A stretch of 64,000 bases of DNA from Bacteroidota bacterium (GTDB lineage Bacteria; Bacteroidota; Bacteroidia; Bacteroidales; Lentimicrobiaceae): positions 1-64,000 of the forward strand of contig WSXU01000009.1 of NCBI GenBank assembly GCA_009773455.1. The letters run 5' to 3'. The notes beneath the pieces were generated by a model. It saw nothing but the letters and a program-made list of their open reading frames with translations, was not told where the DNA came from and did not search any database. Made by a program: the position numbers and the translations under genes. How positions within the stretch are numbered: position 1 is the stretch's first letter; each line of letters opens with the position of its first letter. Of this stretch, positions 24,301 to 32,072 are shown piece by piece.

Positions 24301-26030
24301 GAGAATTGTTTGACCGGGTTAAAAATGGAGAAGTTGTTTACTTTCCGGATTCATATTACAATGTTCATGATCTTGACCTGACATTTCCCGATCTTCCGAT
24401 TTGGGTGAAAGCCCTTGGCTTTACATTAAATGATTATAACGGAAAACCCGACAAAATCGTTTTAATGCATGAAAACATTACTGAACGCAAAAATGCAGAA
24501 GCATTGTTGAATGACATCATCGAAAAAAACCCGATATCAATCCAAATAGTTGATAAAGAGGGCTTAACCCTGAGAGGAAATCCTGCCTATGCACAGCTGT
24601 TTGGTGCACTACCACCCGCCGGGTTTTCTATTTTCGATGATCTGAAAAGTAAAAGTCCTGAATTGGGAGAATTAATATCCGCCGTTAAAAACGGGGAGAT
24701 CGTACATCTGCCTGATATCTATTTCAATGCACATGATGCTGTTGCAGAAGCACCGGATATTCCTCTATGGATACGTGCATTGATATTCCCTTTAAAGGAC
24801 AGTGGAGGTAAGCCGGAACGTTTTGTTTTTATGCACGAAAACATTACAGAAAGCAAGATTGCCGAACAGGAATTAATTAAAGCCAAGGAGAAGGCAGAAG
24901 AAAGTGACCGGCTTAAATCGGCTTTCCTGGCAAACATGAGCCATGAAATCAGAACGCCCATGAATGGAATTCTGGGCTTTGCCGAATTGTTGAAGAACCA
25001 GGGATTAACTGGTGAAGAGCAACTGGAATATCTCAAAATCATTGAGAAAAGCGGTGAGCGCATGCTTATTATCATCAACGACATTGTTGACATTTCAAAA
25101 ATAGAAGCTGGTCTGATGAACCTGAATATCAGTGATACAAATATCAACGAGAAAATCGAATTCATCCATACTTTCTTTAAACCGCAGGTTGAAGAAAAAG
25201 GAATGCAGCTTCTCTCTAAAAAAAGTCTGCCGGAAAAGGACGCAGTTATCAGAACAGACAGCGAGAAACTCTATTCAATTCTTACCAATCTTGTTAAAAA
25301 TGCCATTAAATACACCACAAAGGGTAACATAGAGTTTGGCTATAACAAAAGAGGAGACACCCTTGAATTTTACGTAAAAGACACTGGAATTGGGATACCC
25401 AAAGAGAGGCAGTCAGCTATTTTTGAACGATTTATCCAGGCTGACATAACCGATAAAATGGCACAACAGGGAGCCGGATTGGGTTTGTCAATCGCCAAGG
25501 CATATGTGGAGATGCTCGGTGGCGAAATCCGGGTAGAAAGTAAAGAAGGCATTGGTTCAACATTTTATTTCACATTACCTTATAATGTTAAACCGGATGA
25601 AATAAAAGCCGTCCCCGCTGATGACACTGTAACAGACAATATGTATCGGATTAATCCTGAAATATCGGGACTGAAAATACTGATTGCAGAAGACGATGAA
25701 ACATCTGAAAAGTTGATTTCAATTATCGTCAGAGAGTTTAGCAAAGATATTACTGAGGCCAGAACCGGTAACGAAGTCGTTGAAATTTGCCGTAACAATC
25801 CGGAAATTAATTTAATTCTGATGGATATACAAATGCCTGAAATCAGCGGGTATGAAGCAACCCGGCAAATCCGGAAATTCAACAAAGATGTAGTTATTAT
25901 TGCACAAACTGCTTATGGACTTTCGGGCGACAGAGAAAAGGCTATTGAAGCAGGTTGCAACGATTATCTTTCAAAACCAATATCAAAAGCCGGGTTAATT
26001 TCAATGATTCATAAGTATTTCAGGAAATAG
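21363..26030 (+). CDS. Multi-PAS hybrid sensor histidine kinase with receiver domain
   Basis: A very large cytoplasmic hybrid kinase of about 1555 residues. Start 21363 (MKKQVQPLSD) is preferred; an in-frame ATG at 21333 adds ten residues. Seven PAS-like modules are seen, near residues 65, 200, 320, 445, 800, 920 and 1045. Between the fourth and fifth lies a cysteine-rich GAF/PocR-like sensory domain (about 590-750; 'GWCRF', 'CCTDD', 'CGSWHCHESCW'). Then follow HisKA with phospho-acceptor His near 1194 ('NMSHEIRTPMNGILGF'), HATPase ('DTGIGIP', 'GAGLGLSIAKAYV'), and a receiver with Asp near 1488 ('LILMDIQMPEISG'). No membrane segment is evident. It is encoded after the CheB-CheR-PAS gene and probably works with it. 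The input signal is unknown. Confidence 0.93.
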   Translation: MKKQVQPLSDAATLRKKAEEQLKMRGEVRYTISPAESDLLKLIHELEVHQIELELQNEELILTKEMAELAEEKYTELYDFAPSGYISLLKNGTISELNFAAARMLGKERIHLVTKQFDLFITANTRPAFNAFFQRVFISKIKQTCEITIATEGQLPLHVSINGIVSQNGGFCLLTLTDITESKKSAINLFEAKVHAEESETRFRNYIQSSPTAAFLVDQNGKYNFANHSACLLLGYTEEEMLQLSVFDIVKTDINEKDTSFSRLKHKGEIRNVEKIMYRKDGQAIDVILDAKKLSENEYIGFVIDISERKRAEAALRESEEKYRVLFSTFPLGITISDSSGNIVESNSRAAELLGVSKEEHEARRIDGEQWRIIRPDGTPMPVEEYASTLALKGNRLVENVEMGIVKQNEEITWLNVSAAPLLLENYGTAITYSDISGRRKMENALLENEERLRLALKATNDVVWDWDIVNDTQRWNEAGKKVFGWNEIVDGTVNAAWWTERIHPDDLKRVETGFNAAMHNKTDIHWQDEYRFRKSDGTYSDVLDRGYMLRDNQGKAIRMIGAMLDITARKQAEQELKRIEWLLTSRPQLSEPREEKYMTPYGDLVALNTCRFILDSVGRQTLTDIVGDYLNLLDTSAAVYEKNGDYALGIFSSGWCRFMDAASRSVCCTDDNREALECGSWHCHESCWTRASLTAIETGLPADIDCDGGIHLFAVPIQIGDEIVGVINLGYGDPPRDETKLMELATLYQVSYEELRTHAMNYESRPPYIVDLAKQRLMASARLIGEIIERKMAEKELIKSEERYALVIEASEQGIWDWNVETNEVFYSEQWKKQIGYNKHELKNEFDTWVEHLHPDEKEYCQNAVSSYLRHPVEHFILEFRFRHKDGSYRWIHNKAASLKNNEGKVIRLFGTHTDITESKLSEAIFKDIVEKNPMSIQILDMDGYPIQINPAHTRLFGVELPSGYSVLKDPQLLLKGFGELFDRVKNGEVVYFPDSYYNVHDLDLTFPDLPIWVKALGFTLNDYNGKPDKIVLMHENITERKNAEALLNDIIEKNPISIQIVDKEGLTLRGNPAYAQLFGALPPAGFSIFDDLKSKSPELGELISAVKNGEIVHLPDIYFNAHDAVAEAPDIPLWIRALIFPLKDSGGKPERFVFMHENITESKIAEQELIKAKEKAEESDRLKSAFLANMSHEIRTPMNGILGFAELLKNQGLTGEEQLEYLKIIEKSGERMLIIINDIVDISKIEAGLMNLNISDTNINEKIEFIHTFFKPQVEEKGMQLLSKKSLPEKDAVIRTDSEKLYSILTNLVKNAIKYTTKGNIEFGYNKRGDTLEFYVKDTGIGIPKERQSAIFERFIQADITDKMAQQGAGLGLSIAKAYVEMLGGEIRVESKEGIGSTFYFTLPYNVKPDEIKAVPADDTVTDNMYRINPEISGLKILIAEDDETSEKLISIIVREFSKDITEARTGNEVVEICRNNPEINLILMDIQMPEISGYEATRQIRKFNKDVVIIAQTAYGLSGDREKAIEAGCNDYLSKPISKAGLISMIHKYFRK

Positions 26031-26225
26031 AACTATTGACAGGTAAACCGGAAATTTGAAAAAGTAAAGGGCGCTGTTGAACCCGTTTCCACTTTTTCGG
26101 ATGACTTTATTGAAAATCAAATCATGGAAGCAGGTAAGCGGTGATTTCAGTGAGGAAATCATCGCACCTGAAGTTTTGGTAACCCGAATATTGCAACCTT
26201 TTAATTCAAAGGATTATCACAACAG

Positions 26226-26254
26226 AAAAACGCCTGAAAGGTAAAAAGCAGGCG
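26226..26254 (-). terminator. Rho-independent terminator of the minus-strand trans-sulfuration gene
   Basis: On the minus strand, CGCCTG (26254-26249) pairs with CAGGCG (26236-26231), followed by five T residues at 26230-26226. It lies 25 bases past the stop of the gene at 26279. Confidence 0.65.
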
Positions 26255-26278
26255 AATTTCCCGTCGCTATCTTTGTCT

Positions 26279-27484
26279 TCAATCTTTCAGTAATCCAACT
26301 TTCCGGAGGCTGTCTGCGATTTTCATCCAGCTTCGCTCAATGTCATTGTCAAGGCCTACACTGTATCGAACCAAACCTTCGCTCAACCCCATACGGCGCT
26401 GGATGTCTTCCGGCACTTCGCTGGACGTACTTTTTCCGGAATTACTGAAAAGTGTCTTGAAATAGCCGAGGCTGACGGCAAGGTAACCCACATCGTTGAG
26501 TTCCATATCTTCCATCAGCGCTGAAGCTTTTTCGGCGGTACCCAAATCAATGGCAATCATACCGCCAAAGCCGAACTGAGGATTCATCATTGATTTCAGC
26601 AGGTCATGCCCCGGATGCGAGGGAAGGCCGGGATAAATTGTACGGATTCCAGAAGCCGTGAATTTTTCGGCAAGGTAAGCTGCGTTGTAGCTGTGCTGCT
26701 TCATACGGATATGCAGTGTATGCAGGTTCTTCAGTATGGATGAAGAGCGGAAAGGGTCGAGCACCGGCCCGAGCAGCATGGCTGTTCCGTGATTCACATC
26801 GATCAGCGAATTGATGAACTCGTTTGTCGAGCAGATGGCTCCGGCCACACAATCGTTCTTGCCATTTACAAATTTGGTAAGGCTGTATACCACCACATGT
26901 GCACCCAGACGGGCCGGGCTAACAATCATCGGGGTAAAGGTGTTATCGACCACCAGTTTGATCCCGTGCCTGTTGGCCATAGCCGAAAGGCCGGGTATAT
27001 CGGAAATCTGCAATAGCGGATTGGTCATCGTTTCAGTGTAAATCAGCCTGGTTTCAGGACGGATGGCTGCCTCAACAGCACTGAGGTCGGTAATATCAAC
27101 AAAAGAAACAGCGATGTTAAACTTCTTCAGGTAATTGGAAAGGAAAGCAAAAGTACCCCCATAGGTAGTAACGCTCGACACAATGTGATCTCCACATGAC
27201 ACGAGCTGAAGGATGGCTGATGTAATGGCGCCCATGCCGCTCCCGGTTACCCACCCTGCTTCGGTGCCTTCCATGGCTGCCATGGCATCGGCCAGATATT
27301 TATTGCTGGGATTCCAGTGGCGGGAATAGAGAAAACACCCATCGGCTTCTCCCTGGAATGTATCGACCATGGTTTTGGCCTGCATAAATGTAAAGGTAGC
27401 GGAATCAGTAACAGAAGGGTTTACATCGCCGAATTCGCCGAAATGGCGGAGGTCCTGAATCTGGTTTGCGGGATCGAATTTCAT
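26279..27484 (-). CDS. PLP-dependent trans-sulfuration enzyme (Cys/Met metabolism family)
   Basis: A 401-residue enzyme of the cystathionine gamma-synthase / methionine gamma-lyase family. The PLP-binding lysine is Lys204 in 'VVVYSLTKFVNGKNDC', the cofactor-pyridine aspartate is Asp180 in 'LVVDNTFTPM', and 'ATASGM'-type phosphate contacts appear as 'VTGSGMGAI' (79-87). 'YSRHWNPS' is the partner-subunit tyrosine region. Members catalyse gamma-replacement or gamma-elimination on activated homoserine, cystathionine or methionine; the sequence alone does not settle which. It lies downstream of the threonine operon, after a 233-base gap with a hairpin, so it may have its own promoter. Confidence 0.9.
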   Translation of the reverse strand: MKFDPANQIQDLRHFGEFGDVNPSVTDSATFTFMQAKTMVDTFQGEADGCFLYSRHWNPSNKYLADAMAAMEGTEAGWVTGSGMGAITSAILQLVSCGDHIVSSVTTYGGTFAFLSNYLKKFNIAVSFVDITDLSAVEAAIRPETRLIYTETMTNPLLQISDIPGLSAMANRHGIKLVVDNTFTPMIVSPARLGAHVVVYSLTKFVNGKNDCVAGAICSTNEFINSLIDVNHGTAMLLGPVLDPFRSSSILKNLHTLHIRMKQHSYNAAYLAEKFTASGIRTIYPGLPSHPGHDLLKSMMNPQFGFGGMIAIDLGTAEKASALMEDMELNDVGYLAVSLGYFKTLFSNSGKSTSSEVPEDIQRRMGLSEGLVRYSVGLDNDIERSWMKIADSLRKVGLLKD

Positions 27485-27633
27485 AATCTGAGGTATTTTT
27501 GCAGGTGAATATTAATCTGATGGCAAAATTACCTGAATCATGAAATATATTATATAAATTTTCTAAAATATTAAAATTATGTAACTAAAATAGCCAAATT
27601 ACTGAAATATTATAATTCCAGGCAATGAATAAC

Positions 27634-27669
27634 CAGCCCGTTACTTACAGAATGAAAGCAAACGGGCTG
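27634..27669 (-). terminator. Hairpin after thrH
   Basis: CAGCCCGTT (27634-27642) and AACGGGCTG (27661-27669) form a perfect 9-bp stem with an 18-base loop, 49 bases past the thrH stop in its direction. The T-run after it (GGTTATT) is weak. Confidence 0.5.
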
Positions 27670-27717
27670 ATCTGGCAGGAAAATGAATTTTAATTCCGGT
27701 GAAAGGGGTAATTTATG

Positions 27718-28326
27718 CTACTCGCTGAAAATGTACTTTTCGATCAGCTTTCTCAGTGCTGCATAATCGTACACAACCGGCAGTTCAGGATAGTCATCAA
27801 TCACCTTCTGCGGCGGGCAGAACAGGATACCCACTTCAGCCTGCTGCAGCATGGTAACGTCGTTGTACGAGTCGCCAAAAGCGATTACTTTATAATCAAG
27901 GCTTTGCAGGGCCTGCACCACCTTCCTTTTAGGATCGGCCTGCCTCAGGGTGTAACCGGTGATGTTGTCGTGTTCGTCGACCACCAGGTTATGGCAGAAG
28001 ATGGTGGGCTTGTCGAGCTGCATCATCAGGGGTTTTGCAAATTGTGCGAAAGTATCCGACACCACGATGACCTGGGTTACATCCCTGAGCCATTGCAAAA
28101 ACTCCAGTGCACCATCCAATGGGCGGATGGTGGCTATCACATCCTGAATATCTTTCAGTTTCAGCCCGTGTTCGGCCAGTATCCTGATCCGCTGTTTCAT
28201 CAGTACATTGTAATCGCTGATGTCGCGGGTGGTCAGCTTCAGTTCGGGGATGCCGGTTCTGGCTGCAACGTTGATCCATACTTCAGGTACAAAAACGCCC
28301 TCAAGGTCAGTGCAGATTACATACAT
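27718..28326 (-). CDS. thrH: Phosphoserine phosphatase / homoserine phosphotransferase ThrH
   Basis: A 202-residue HAD-superfamily enzyme. Motif I is 'CTDLEGVFVPEVW', with the nucleophile Asp7 and the DLEG variant typical of ThrH, in place of the DxDGT of SerB. Motif II is in 'QVIVVSDTFAQFA', and motif III/IV is the late 'KVIAFGDSYNDVTMLQQA'. Characterised ThrH can move phosphate from phosphoserine to homoserine, bypassing homoserine kinase. The gene starts 15 bases after thrC, which uses the product O-phosphohomoserine, so genomic context supports that role. The length fits the family. Whether serine or homoserine phosphate chemistry dominates cannot be decided from sequence. Confidence 0.9.
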   Translation of the reverse strand: MYVICTDLEGVFVPEVWINVAARTGIPELKLTTRDISDYNVLMKQRIRILAEHGLKLKDIQDVIATIRPLDGALEFLQWLRDVTQVIVVSDTFAQFAKPLMMQLDKPTIFCHNLVVDEHDNITGYTLRQADPKRKVVQALQSLDYKVIAFGDSYNDVTMLQQAEVGILFCPPQKVIDDYPELPVVYDYAALRKLIEKYIFSE

Positions 28327-28341
28327 ATCGTTATTGTTTAA

Positions 28342-29712
28342 TTAATATTTCAGTTTCAGGTATTCTTTGAATGCTGTATAATTGTTCTCAAGAATGTCAT
28401 AATGCTCAGGCTTTTCCTCAAGACCCTTCAGGCTTGGCGGAAGTTCAGGATCGAGGTTAAGTATATCGCGGATCTGCTCCGGAAATTTAGCCGGATGTGC
28501 AGTCTCGAGTGTAACACACAACTGCTCCGGTGCGGCTTCTGGTGATCCTGTCTCAAGAAAACGCTCAAGCCCACGCCAGCCAACAGCTCCATGAGGTTCA
28601 AGCAATAGCCCGTACTTTTCCCATGCCGACCTGATGGTTGCCCGGGTTTCTTCATCGGTTACAGATACAGCAAAGATGTCCTGCCGCATTCTTTCCATAT
28701 CAGGCAAACGATGGACAACGCCCTTTTCATCCATATCCCCGCCATAAAGTGCTGTCAGTCGGGCCAGGTTGCTGGGGTGGCCCACATTCATGGCACTTGA
28801 AATACAATTCCGAGAAGGCTCAATCTTATGATATTTTCCCTGGCTTAAGAACAAAGGAAATTCGTCGTTCTCATTCGTGGCTATGACGTATTTTCTGACC
28901 GGCAATCCCATCTTTTTGGCCAGCATCCCACCCATCATATCACCAAAATTGCCCGATGGCACTGAGAAAACTATCCCTTCGCCGGGTGAATCATTACTCA
29001 ATCGCGCAAAAGCATAGAAATAATAAACAATCTGGGGAATCAGCCTGCCAATGTTGATCGAATTGGCGGAGGAAAGATTCAGGTAATCGAGGTCAGGATC
29101 AGAAAATGCCTGTTTCACCAGGGCCTGGCAATCATCAAACTTGGCATCCAGGCCAATAATCTGGACATTTTTACCCAGCGTTGTCATTTGCTTCCGCTGA
29201 CGGGCAGTTACCTCCCCTGTCGGGAACAGCACCACCACCTTGATTTTTTCGAACCCGTAAAAGGCATTGGCTACAGCGCTGCCGGTGTCGCCTGAAGTGG
29301 CGGTAAGAATCAGCAGGTTGCCGCCGCTCAGCGACAGATAATGGTTCATGAGCCTGCCCATCATTCGGCCGGCGAAATCCTTGAAACTCGCGGTAGGGCC
29401 CTGATCCAGGCGCATGACATACGTCCGGTTAAAAACATGCTGCAGCGGAACCTCAAAATTATAGGCATCTTTCACCAGCGCCCTGAGTTCATGTTCCTTT
29501 ATCACTCCCTTCAGAAAGCTTCCGATAATGATTTCAGCAATCTCATGATACGGCATCTGCTTCATATCCCTGATGAGTCCGGGAGCAATAACCGGGATAT
29601 GTTCAGGCATATACAGCCCCCGGTCAGGAGCCTGACCTTTCAGCAAAGCCTGGTCAAAGGTAAGTACCGGCGCCAGGTGGTTTGTTGAATAAAACAAAAG
29701 CGGATTTTCCAT
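28342..29712 (-). CDS. thrC: Threonine synthase
   Basis: A 456-residue PLP enzyme converting O-phosphohomoserine to threonine. The N-terminal signature 'PLLFYSTNHLAPVLTFDQAL' and 'RGLYMPEHIP' is that of the long ThrC form. The PLP lysine is Lys111 in 'GPTASFKDFAGRMMG', and the phosphate-binding loop is 'TATSGDTGSAVANAF'. 'VPSGNFGDMMGGMLAKKMGL' is also diagnostic. Full length, with no breaks. It is the middle gene of a tight minus-strand operon: 4 bases after the upstream trans-sulfuration gene and 15 bases before thrH. Confidence 0.96.
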   Translation of the reverse strand: MENPLLFYSTNHLAPVLTFDQALLKGQAPDRGLYMPEHIPVIAPGLIRDMKQMPYHEIAEIIIGSFLKGVIKEHELRALVKDAYNFEVPLQHVFNRTYVMRLDQGPTASFKDFAGRMMGRLMNHYLSLSGGNLLILTATSGDTGSAVANAFYGFEKIKVVVLFPTGEVTARQRKQMTTLGKNVQIIGLDAKFDDCQALVKQAFSDPDLDYLNLSSANSINIGRLIPQIVYYFYAFARLSNDSPGEGIVFSVPSGNFGDMMGGMLAKKMGLPVRKYVIATNENDEFPLFLSQGKYHKIEPSRNCISSAMNVGHPSNLARLTALYGGDMDEKGVVHRLPDMERMRQDIFAVSVTDEETRATIRSAWEKYGLLLEPHGAVGWRGLERFLETGSPEAAPEQLCVTLETAHPAKFPEQIRDILNLDPELPPSLKGLEEKPEHYDILENNYTAFKEYLKLKY

Positions 29713-29716
29713 GTGA

Positions 29717-31183
29717 CTATCTTCTTAAGGTTGCTGACGATGCCCCGCCTGCCGAATATTCAGGGGCTGTGCTGACAATTTTGTTGCCATCGAGTACCGA
29801 AAGGGCCTGGTTCAGATCGGCGATGATATCGTCGGGGTGCTCAGCGCCAACGCAAAGCCGGATAAGATTGGCAGGAATGCCGGCAAGTTTGCGTCCTTCT
29901 TCACCCTGCTGTGAATGGGTAGAGATGGAAGGAATGGTTGCAACCGATTTAATCCTGCCAAGGTCTGTTGCCCGCCAGATGCGCTGTAAACCATCGAACA
30001 CATCGCGCGCTGCCCGGGCACCACCTTTGACATGAAACGACATCAGGTGCCCGTAACGATTCACTTTTTTACCATACTGTTCATCGTGTTCCGAATCGGC
30101 CAGCCAAAGGTATTCGGAGGCAAGTTTATGCAGCGGGTGCGATTCCAGGCCAAGGTAATCAACCTGTTCAATGTGTTTGTGTGATGACAGATATTTTGCA
30201 ATGGTCATTGTTGAACGGCTTTGCATATCAACCCGCGAACGAAGGGTGCGGATGTCGTTGATGGCCATGATGGCATTCATGGGTGACAGGTTGGGTCCGT
30301 TATCGCGGTTCGGAAGAGTTTTGGCATACATGCAGAAATCCGCTTTCATTTCGGGCGAACCTACTTTTGATGTCAGGTTTTTCCGGGCAATCACGGCGCC
30401 CACGATTCCGAATCCACTGGTGGCCAAGGTCTTTGTAACAGACTGCACAACAATATCGGCACCCATGGTCAGAGGCCGCATCAATGCTGGTGTGGCAACA
30501 GTGGAATCAACAATCACAGGAATTCCATGTTTATGACCCAGTTCAATCACTTTTTTCAGGTCAAAAAACGCCTGACCCGGGTTGCTGGGCATTTCTCCGT
30601 AAAGAAACCGGGTGTTATCATCAATCAGTGATTCCCATTCTTTGAGGTCGTCAGAATGAATGACTTTCCTCCATTCAATGCCGCGTTCCTGTTGCTTACG
30701 GACGGCAAACTGCTGAAAGGTACCTCCGTAAACCTGGGTGGAGGCAACAAAATTGACAGGTTTTGAAGGATTCTCAGTGTCAGGAAGAAGAAACGGATCA
30801 ACGGCTGTCTGAATGGCAGCCATGCCCGAAGCCGTTGCAATGCATGATGCTTCAACATCCGAACCATAGGATTCGAGCAAAGCAAGTACCCCTTCAAGAT
30901 AATAGATGGTGGGATTTGCAATCCTGGAATAACACCAGGTGGGAATCTGGTAGGAAAGTGCCGCTTCCATTTCATCGGCATCCCGGTACGACTGGGATGT
31001 AGCCATGTATATGGGCTCGATGATTGAACCCTGGTTAAAATCCAATGCTTCCTGCATCGAATAAATGCCATGCACGGCAATGGTGTCGAACCGGCATTTT
31101 TTCATCTCTTTCAGATAGTCCTGATGCCATAATGCTGAACGCTGTGCTGCTTCGATGTAATGATTGATTCCCTTTGAACCCAT
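29717..31183 (-). CDS. PLP-dependent trans-sulfuration enzyme, long form
   Basis: A 488-residue Cys/Met-metabolism PLP enzyme. The start is set at the ATG ending at 31183 because GGAGG lies five bases before it; the longer frame to 31282 lacks such a signal. The PLP lysine is Lys251 in 'VVQSVTKTLATSGFGIVGAV', the pyridine aspartate is Asp226 in 'PVIVDSTVATPA', and 'CYSRIANPTIYYLEGVLALL' is the conserved partner-subunit tyrosine region. It is longer than common MetB/MetC (about 390 residues), with an N-terminal extension of about 30 residues and internal insertions. It is the first gene of the operon with thrC and thrH. A role at the homoserine branch (cystathionine or homocysteine synthesis) is likely; the exact reaction is uncertain. 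Confidence 0.9.
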   Translation of the reverse strand: MGSKGINHYIEAAQRSALWHQDYLKEMKKCRFDTIAVHGIYSMQEALDFNQGSIIEPIYMATSQSYRDADEMEAALSYQIPTWCYSRIANPTIYYLEGVLALLESYGSDVEASCIATASGMAAIQTAVDPFLLPDTENPSKPVNFVASTQVYGGTFQQFAVRKQQERGIEWRKVIHSDDLKEWESLIDDNTRFLYGEMPSNPGQAFFDLKKVIELGHKHGIPVIVDSTVATPALMRPLTMGADIVVQSVTKTLATSGFGIVGAVIARKNLTSKVGSPEMKADFCMYAKTLPNRDNGPNLSPMNAIMAINDIRTLRSRVDMQSRSTMTIAKYLSSHKHIEQVDYLGLESHPLHKLASEYLWLADSEHDEQYGKKVNRYGHLMSFHVKGGARAARDVFDGLQRIWRATDLGRIKSVATIPSISTHSQQGEEGRKLAGIPANLIRLCVGAEHPDDIIADLNQALSVLDGNKIVSTAPEYSAGGASSATLRR

Positions 31184-31337
31184 GCTAACCTCCGGATTTT
31201 GATGGTTTATGTATGATTGACTATGAAATGCCGATTTGATTTTAACAAATATATCAGTTATGCCGGAATGAATCCGTTCCATTTAGATTATGAATTCAAA
31301 ACAGGAGTATTTTTTAAATTATGAAAGGAAATAGTAC

Positions 31338-31345
31338 TATTTTTG
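31338..31345 (+). promoter_or_regulatory. -7-like box (TATTTTTG) of the Lrp/AsnC gene
   Basis: An exact TAnnTTTG match, 20 bases before ATG 31365, in the 181-base divergent region shared with the amino-acid operon. The -33 region is T-rich but lacks a clean TTTG. Confidence 0.4.
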
Positions 31346-31364
31346 GAAATATTATCAATTTTTT

Positions 31365-31841
31365 ATGTCTAAAACTGACCACAACTTTCATCTTGATAGT
31401 CTTGACAAGAAGATCATCAACCTGCTGAACACCGATGCCCGTATGCCATTTGTGGAAGTAGCCCGCCGGTGCAAGGTTTCAGGTGCAGCCATCCACCAGC
31501 GCGTTGCAAAAATGGAGGAAGCAGGTGTGCTTTCGGGATATTACCTGAAACTCAATCCGAAGGGGCTGGGATACCTGACCTGTGCATTTATTGGCATCCA
31601 GGTAAACCTGACATCAACTTCGACCCATGATGAGGTCTTCAGGAAAATAATGAAAATCCCTGAAATTGTGGAATGTCATCATATTTCAGGAAAATATTCC
31701 CTTCTGGTAAAACTTTACACCCGCAACAACGAGCACCTGAAACAGGTTATAGTTGAGCAGATTCAATCCATTCCCGAGATTACCTTCACCGAGACCTTCA
31801 TTTCGCTTGAAACAGGATTTGAGCGGGAACTTTCCATGTAA
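31365..31841 (+). CDS. Lrp/AsnC family transcriptional regulator
   Basis: A 158-residue regulator. The N-terminal helix-turn-helix is 'LDSLDKKIINLLNTDARMPF' with recognition helix 'GAAIHQRVAKMEEAGVLSGY'. The C-terminal RAM effector-binding domain includes 'FIGIQVNLTSTSTHDEVF', 'VECHHISGKYSLLVKLYTRN' and 'SIPEITFTETFISLET'. Such proteins form octamers and sense amino acids. It is transcribed divergently from the trans-sulfuration/thrC/thrH operon, so control of that operon and autoregulation are the natural inference. Confidence 0.94.
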   Translation: MSKTDHNFHLDSLDKKIINLLNTDARMPFVEVARRCKVSGAAIHQRVAKMEEAGVLSGYYLKLNPKGLGYLTCAFIGIQVNLTSTSTHDEVFRKIMKIPEIVECHHISGKYSLLVKLYTRNNEHLKQVIVEQIQSIPEITFTETFISLETGFERELSM

Positions 31842-32025
31842 ATCCATTGCCCTGAATTTCTTACCGCCGGATGTGATTACATTCGGTTTGTCCGGTTATT
31901 AATATGCTGAAAGAAGGTTGCAAATTATTACATTCTGATATTAAGCATCTTAAGTTTTGAAACAGCCATTATTCCACCGTTCATTACGAGGCAATGAATT
32001 AACATAAAAATAATCTGCTTTTTTC

Positions 32026-32055
32026 TTTGAGATGTTCGAAACAACACTACATTTG
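32026..32055 (+). promoter_or_regulatory. Strong Bacteroidota promoter of the KUP gene
   Basis: TTTG at 32026-32029 and TACATTTG at 32048-32055 are separated by 18 bases, matching the TTTG / TAnnTTTG promoter of Bacteroidota. The start codon follows 17 bases later. Confidence 0.7.
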
Positions 32056-32072
32056 CCGGCTTATTTTTTACC

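Noticed and set aside
27715..28341. 208-residue plus-strand frame over thrH
   Set aside because: It is a shadow of thrH, whose HAD motifs and operon position make the minus strand the coding one.
31184..31364. SAM riboswitch or threonine attenuator ahead of the amino-acid operon
   Set aside because: The leader is short and AT-rich; no SAM-riboswitch core, no run of Thr or Met codons in a leader peptide, and no terminator/antiterminator pair were seen.
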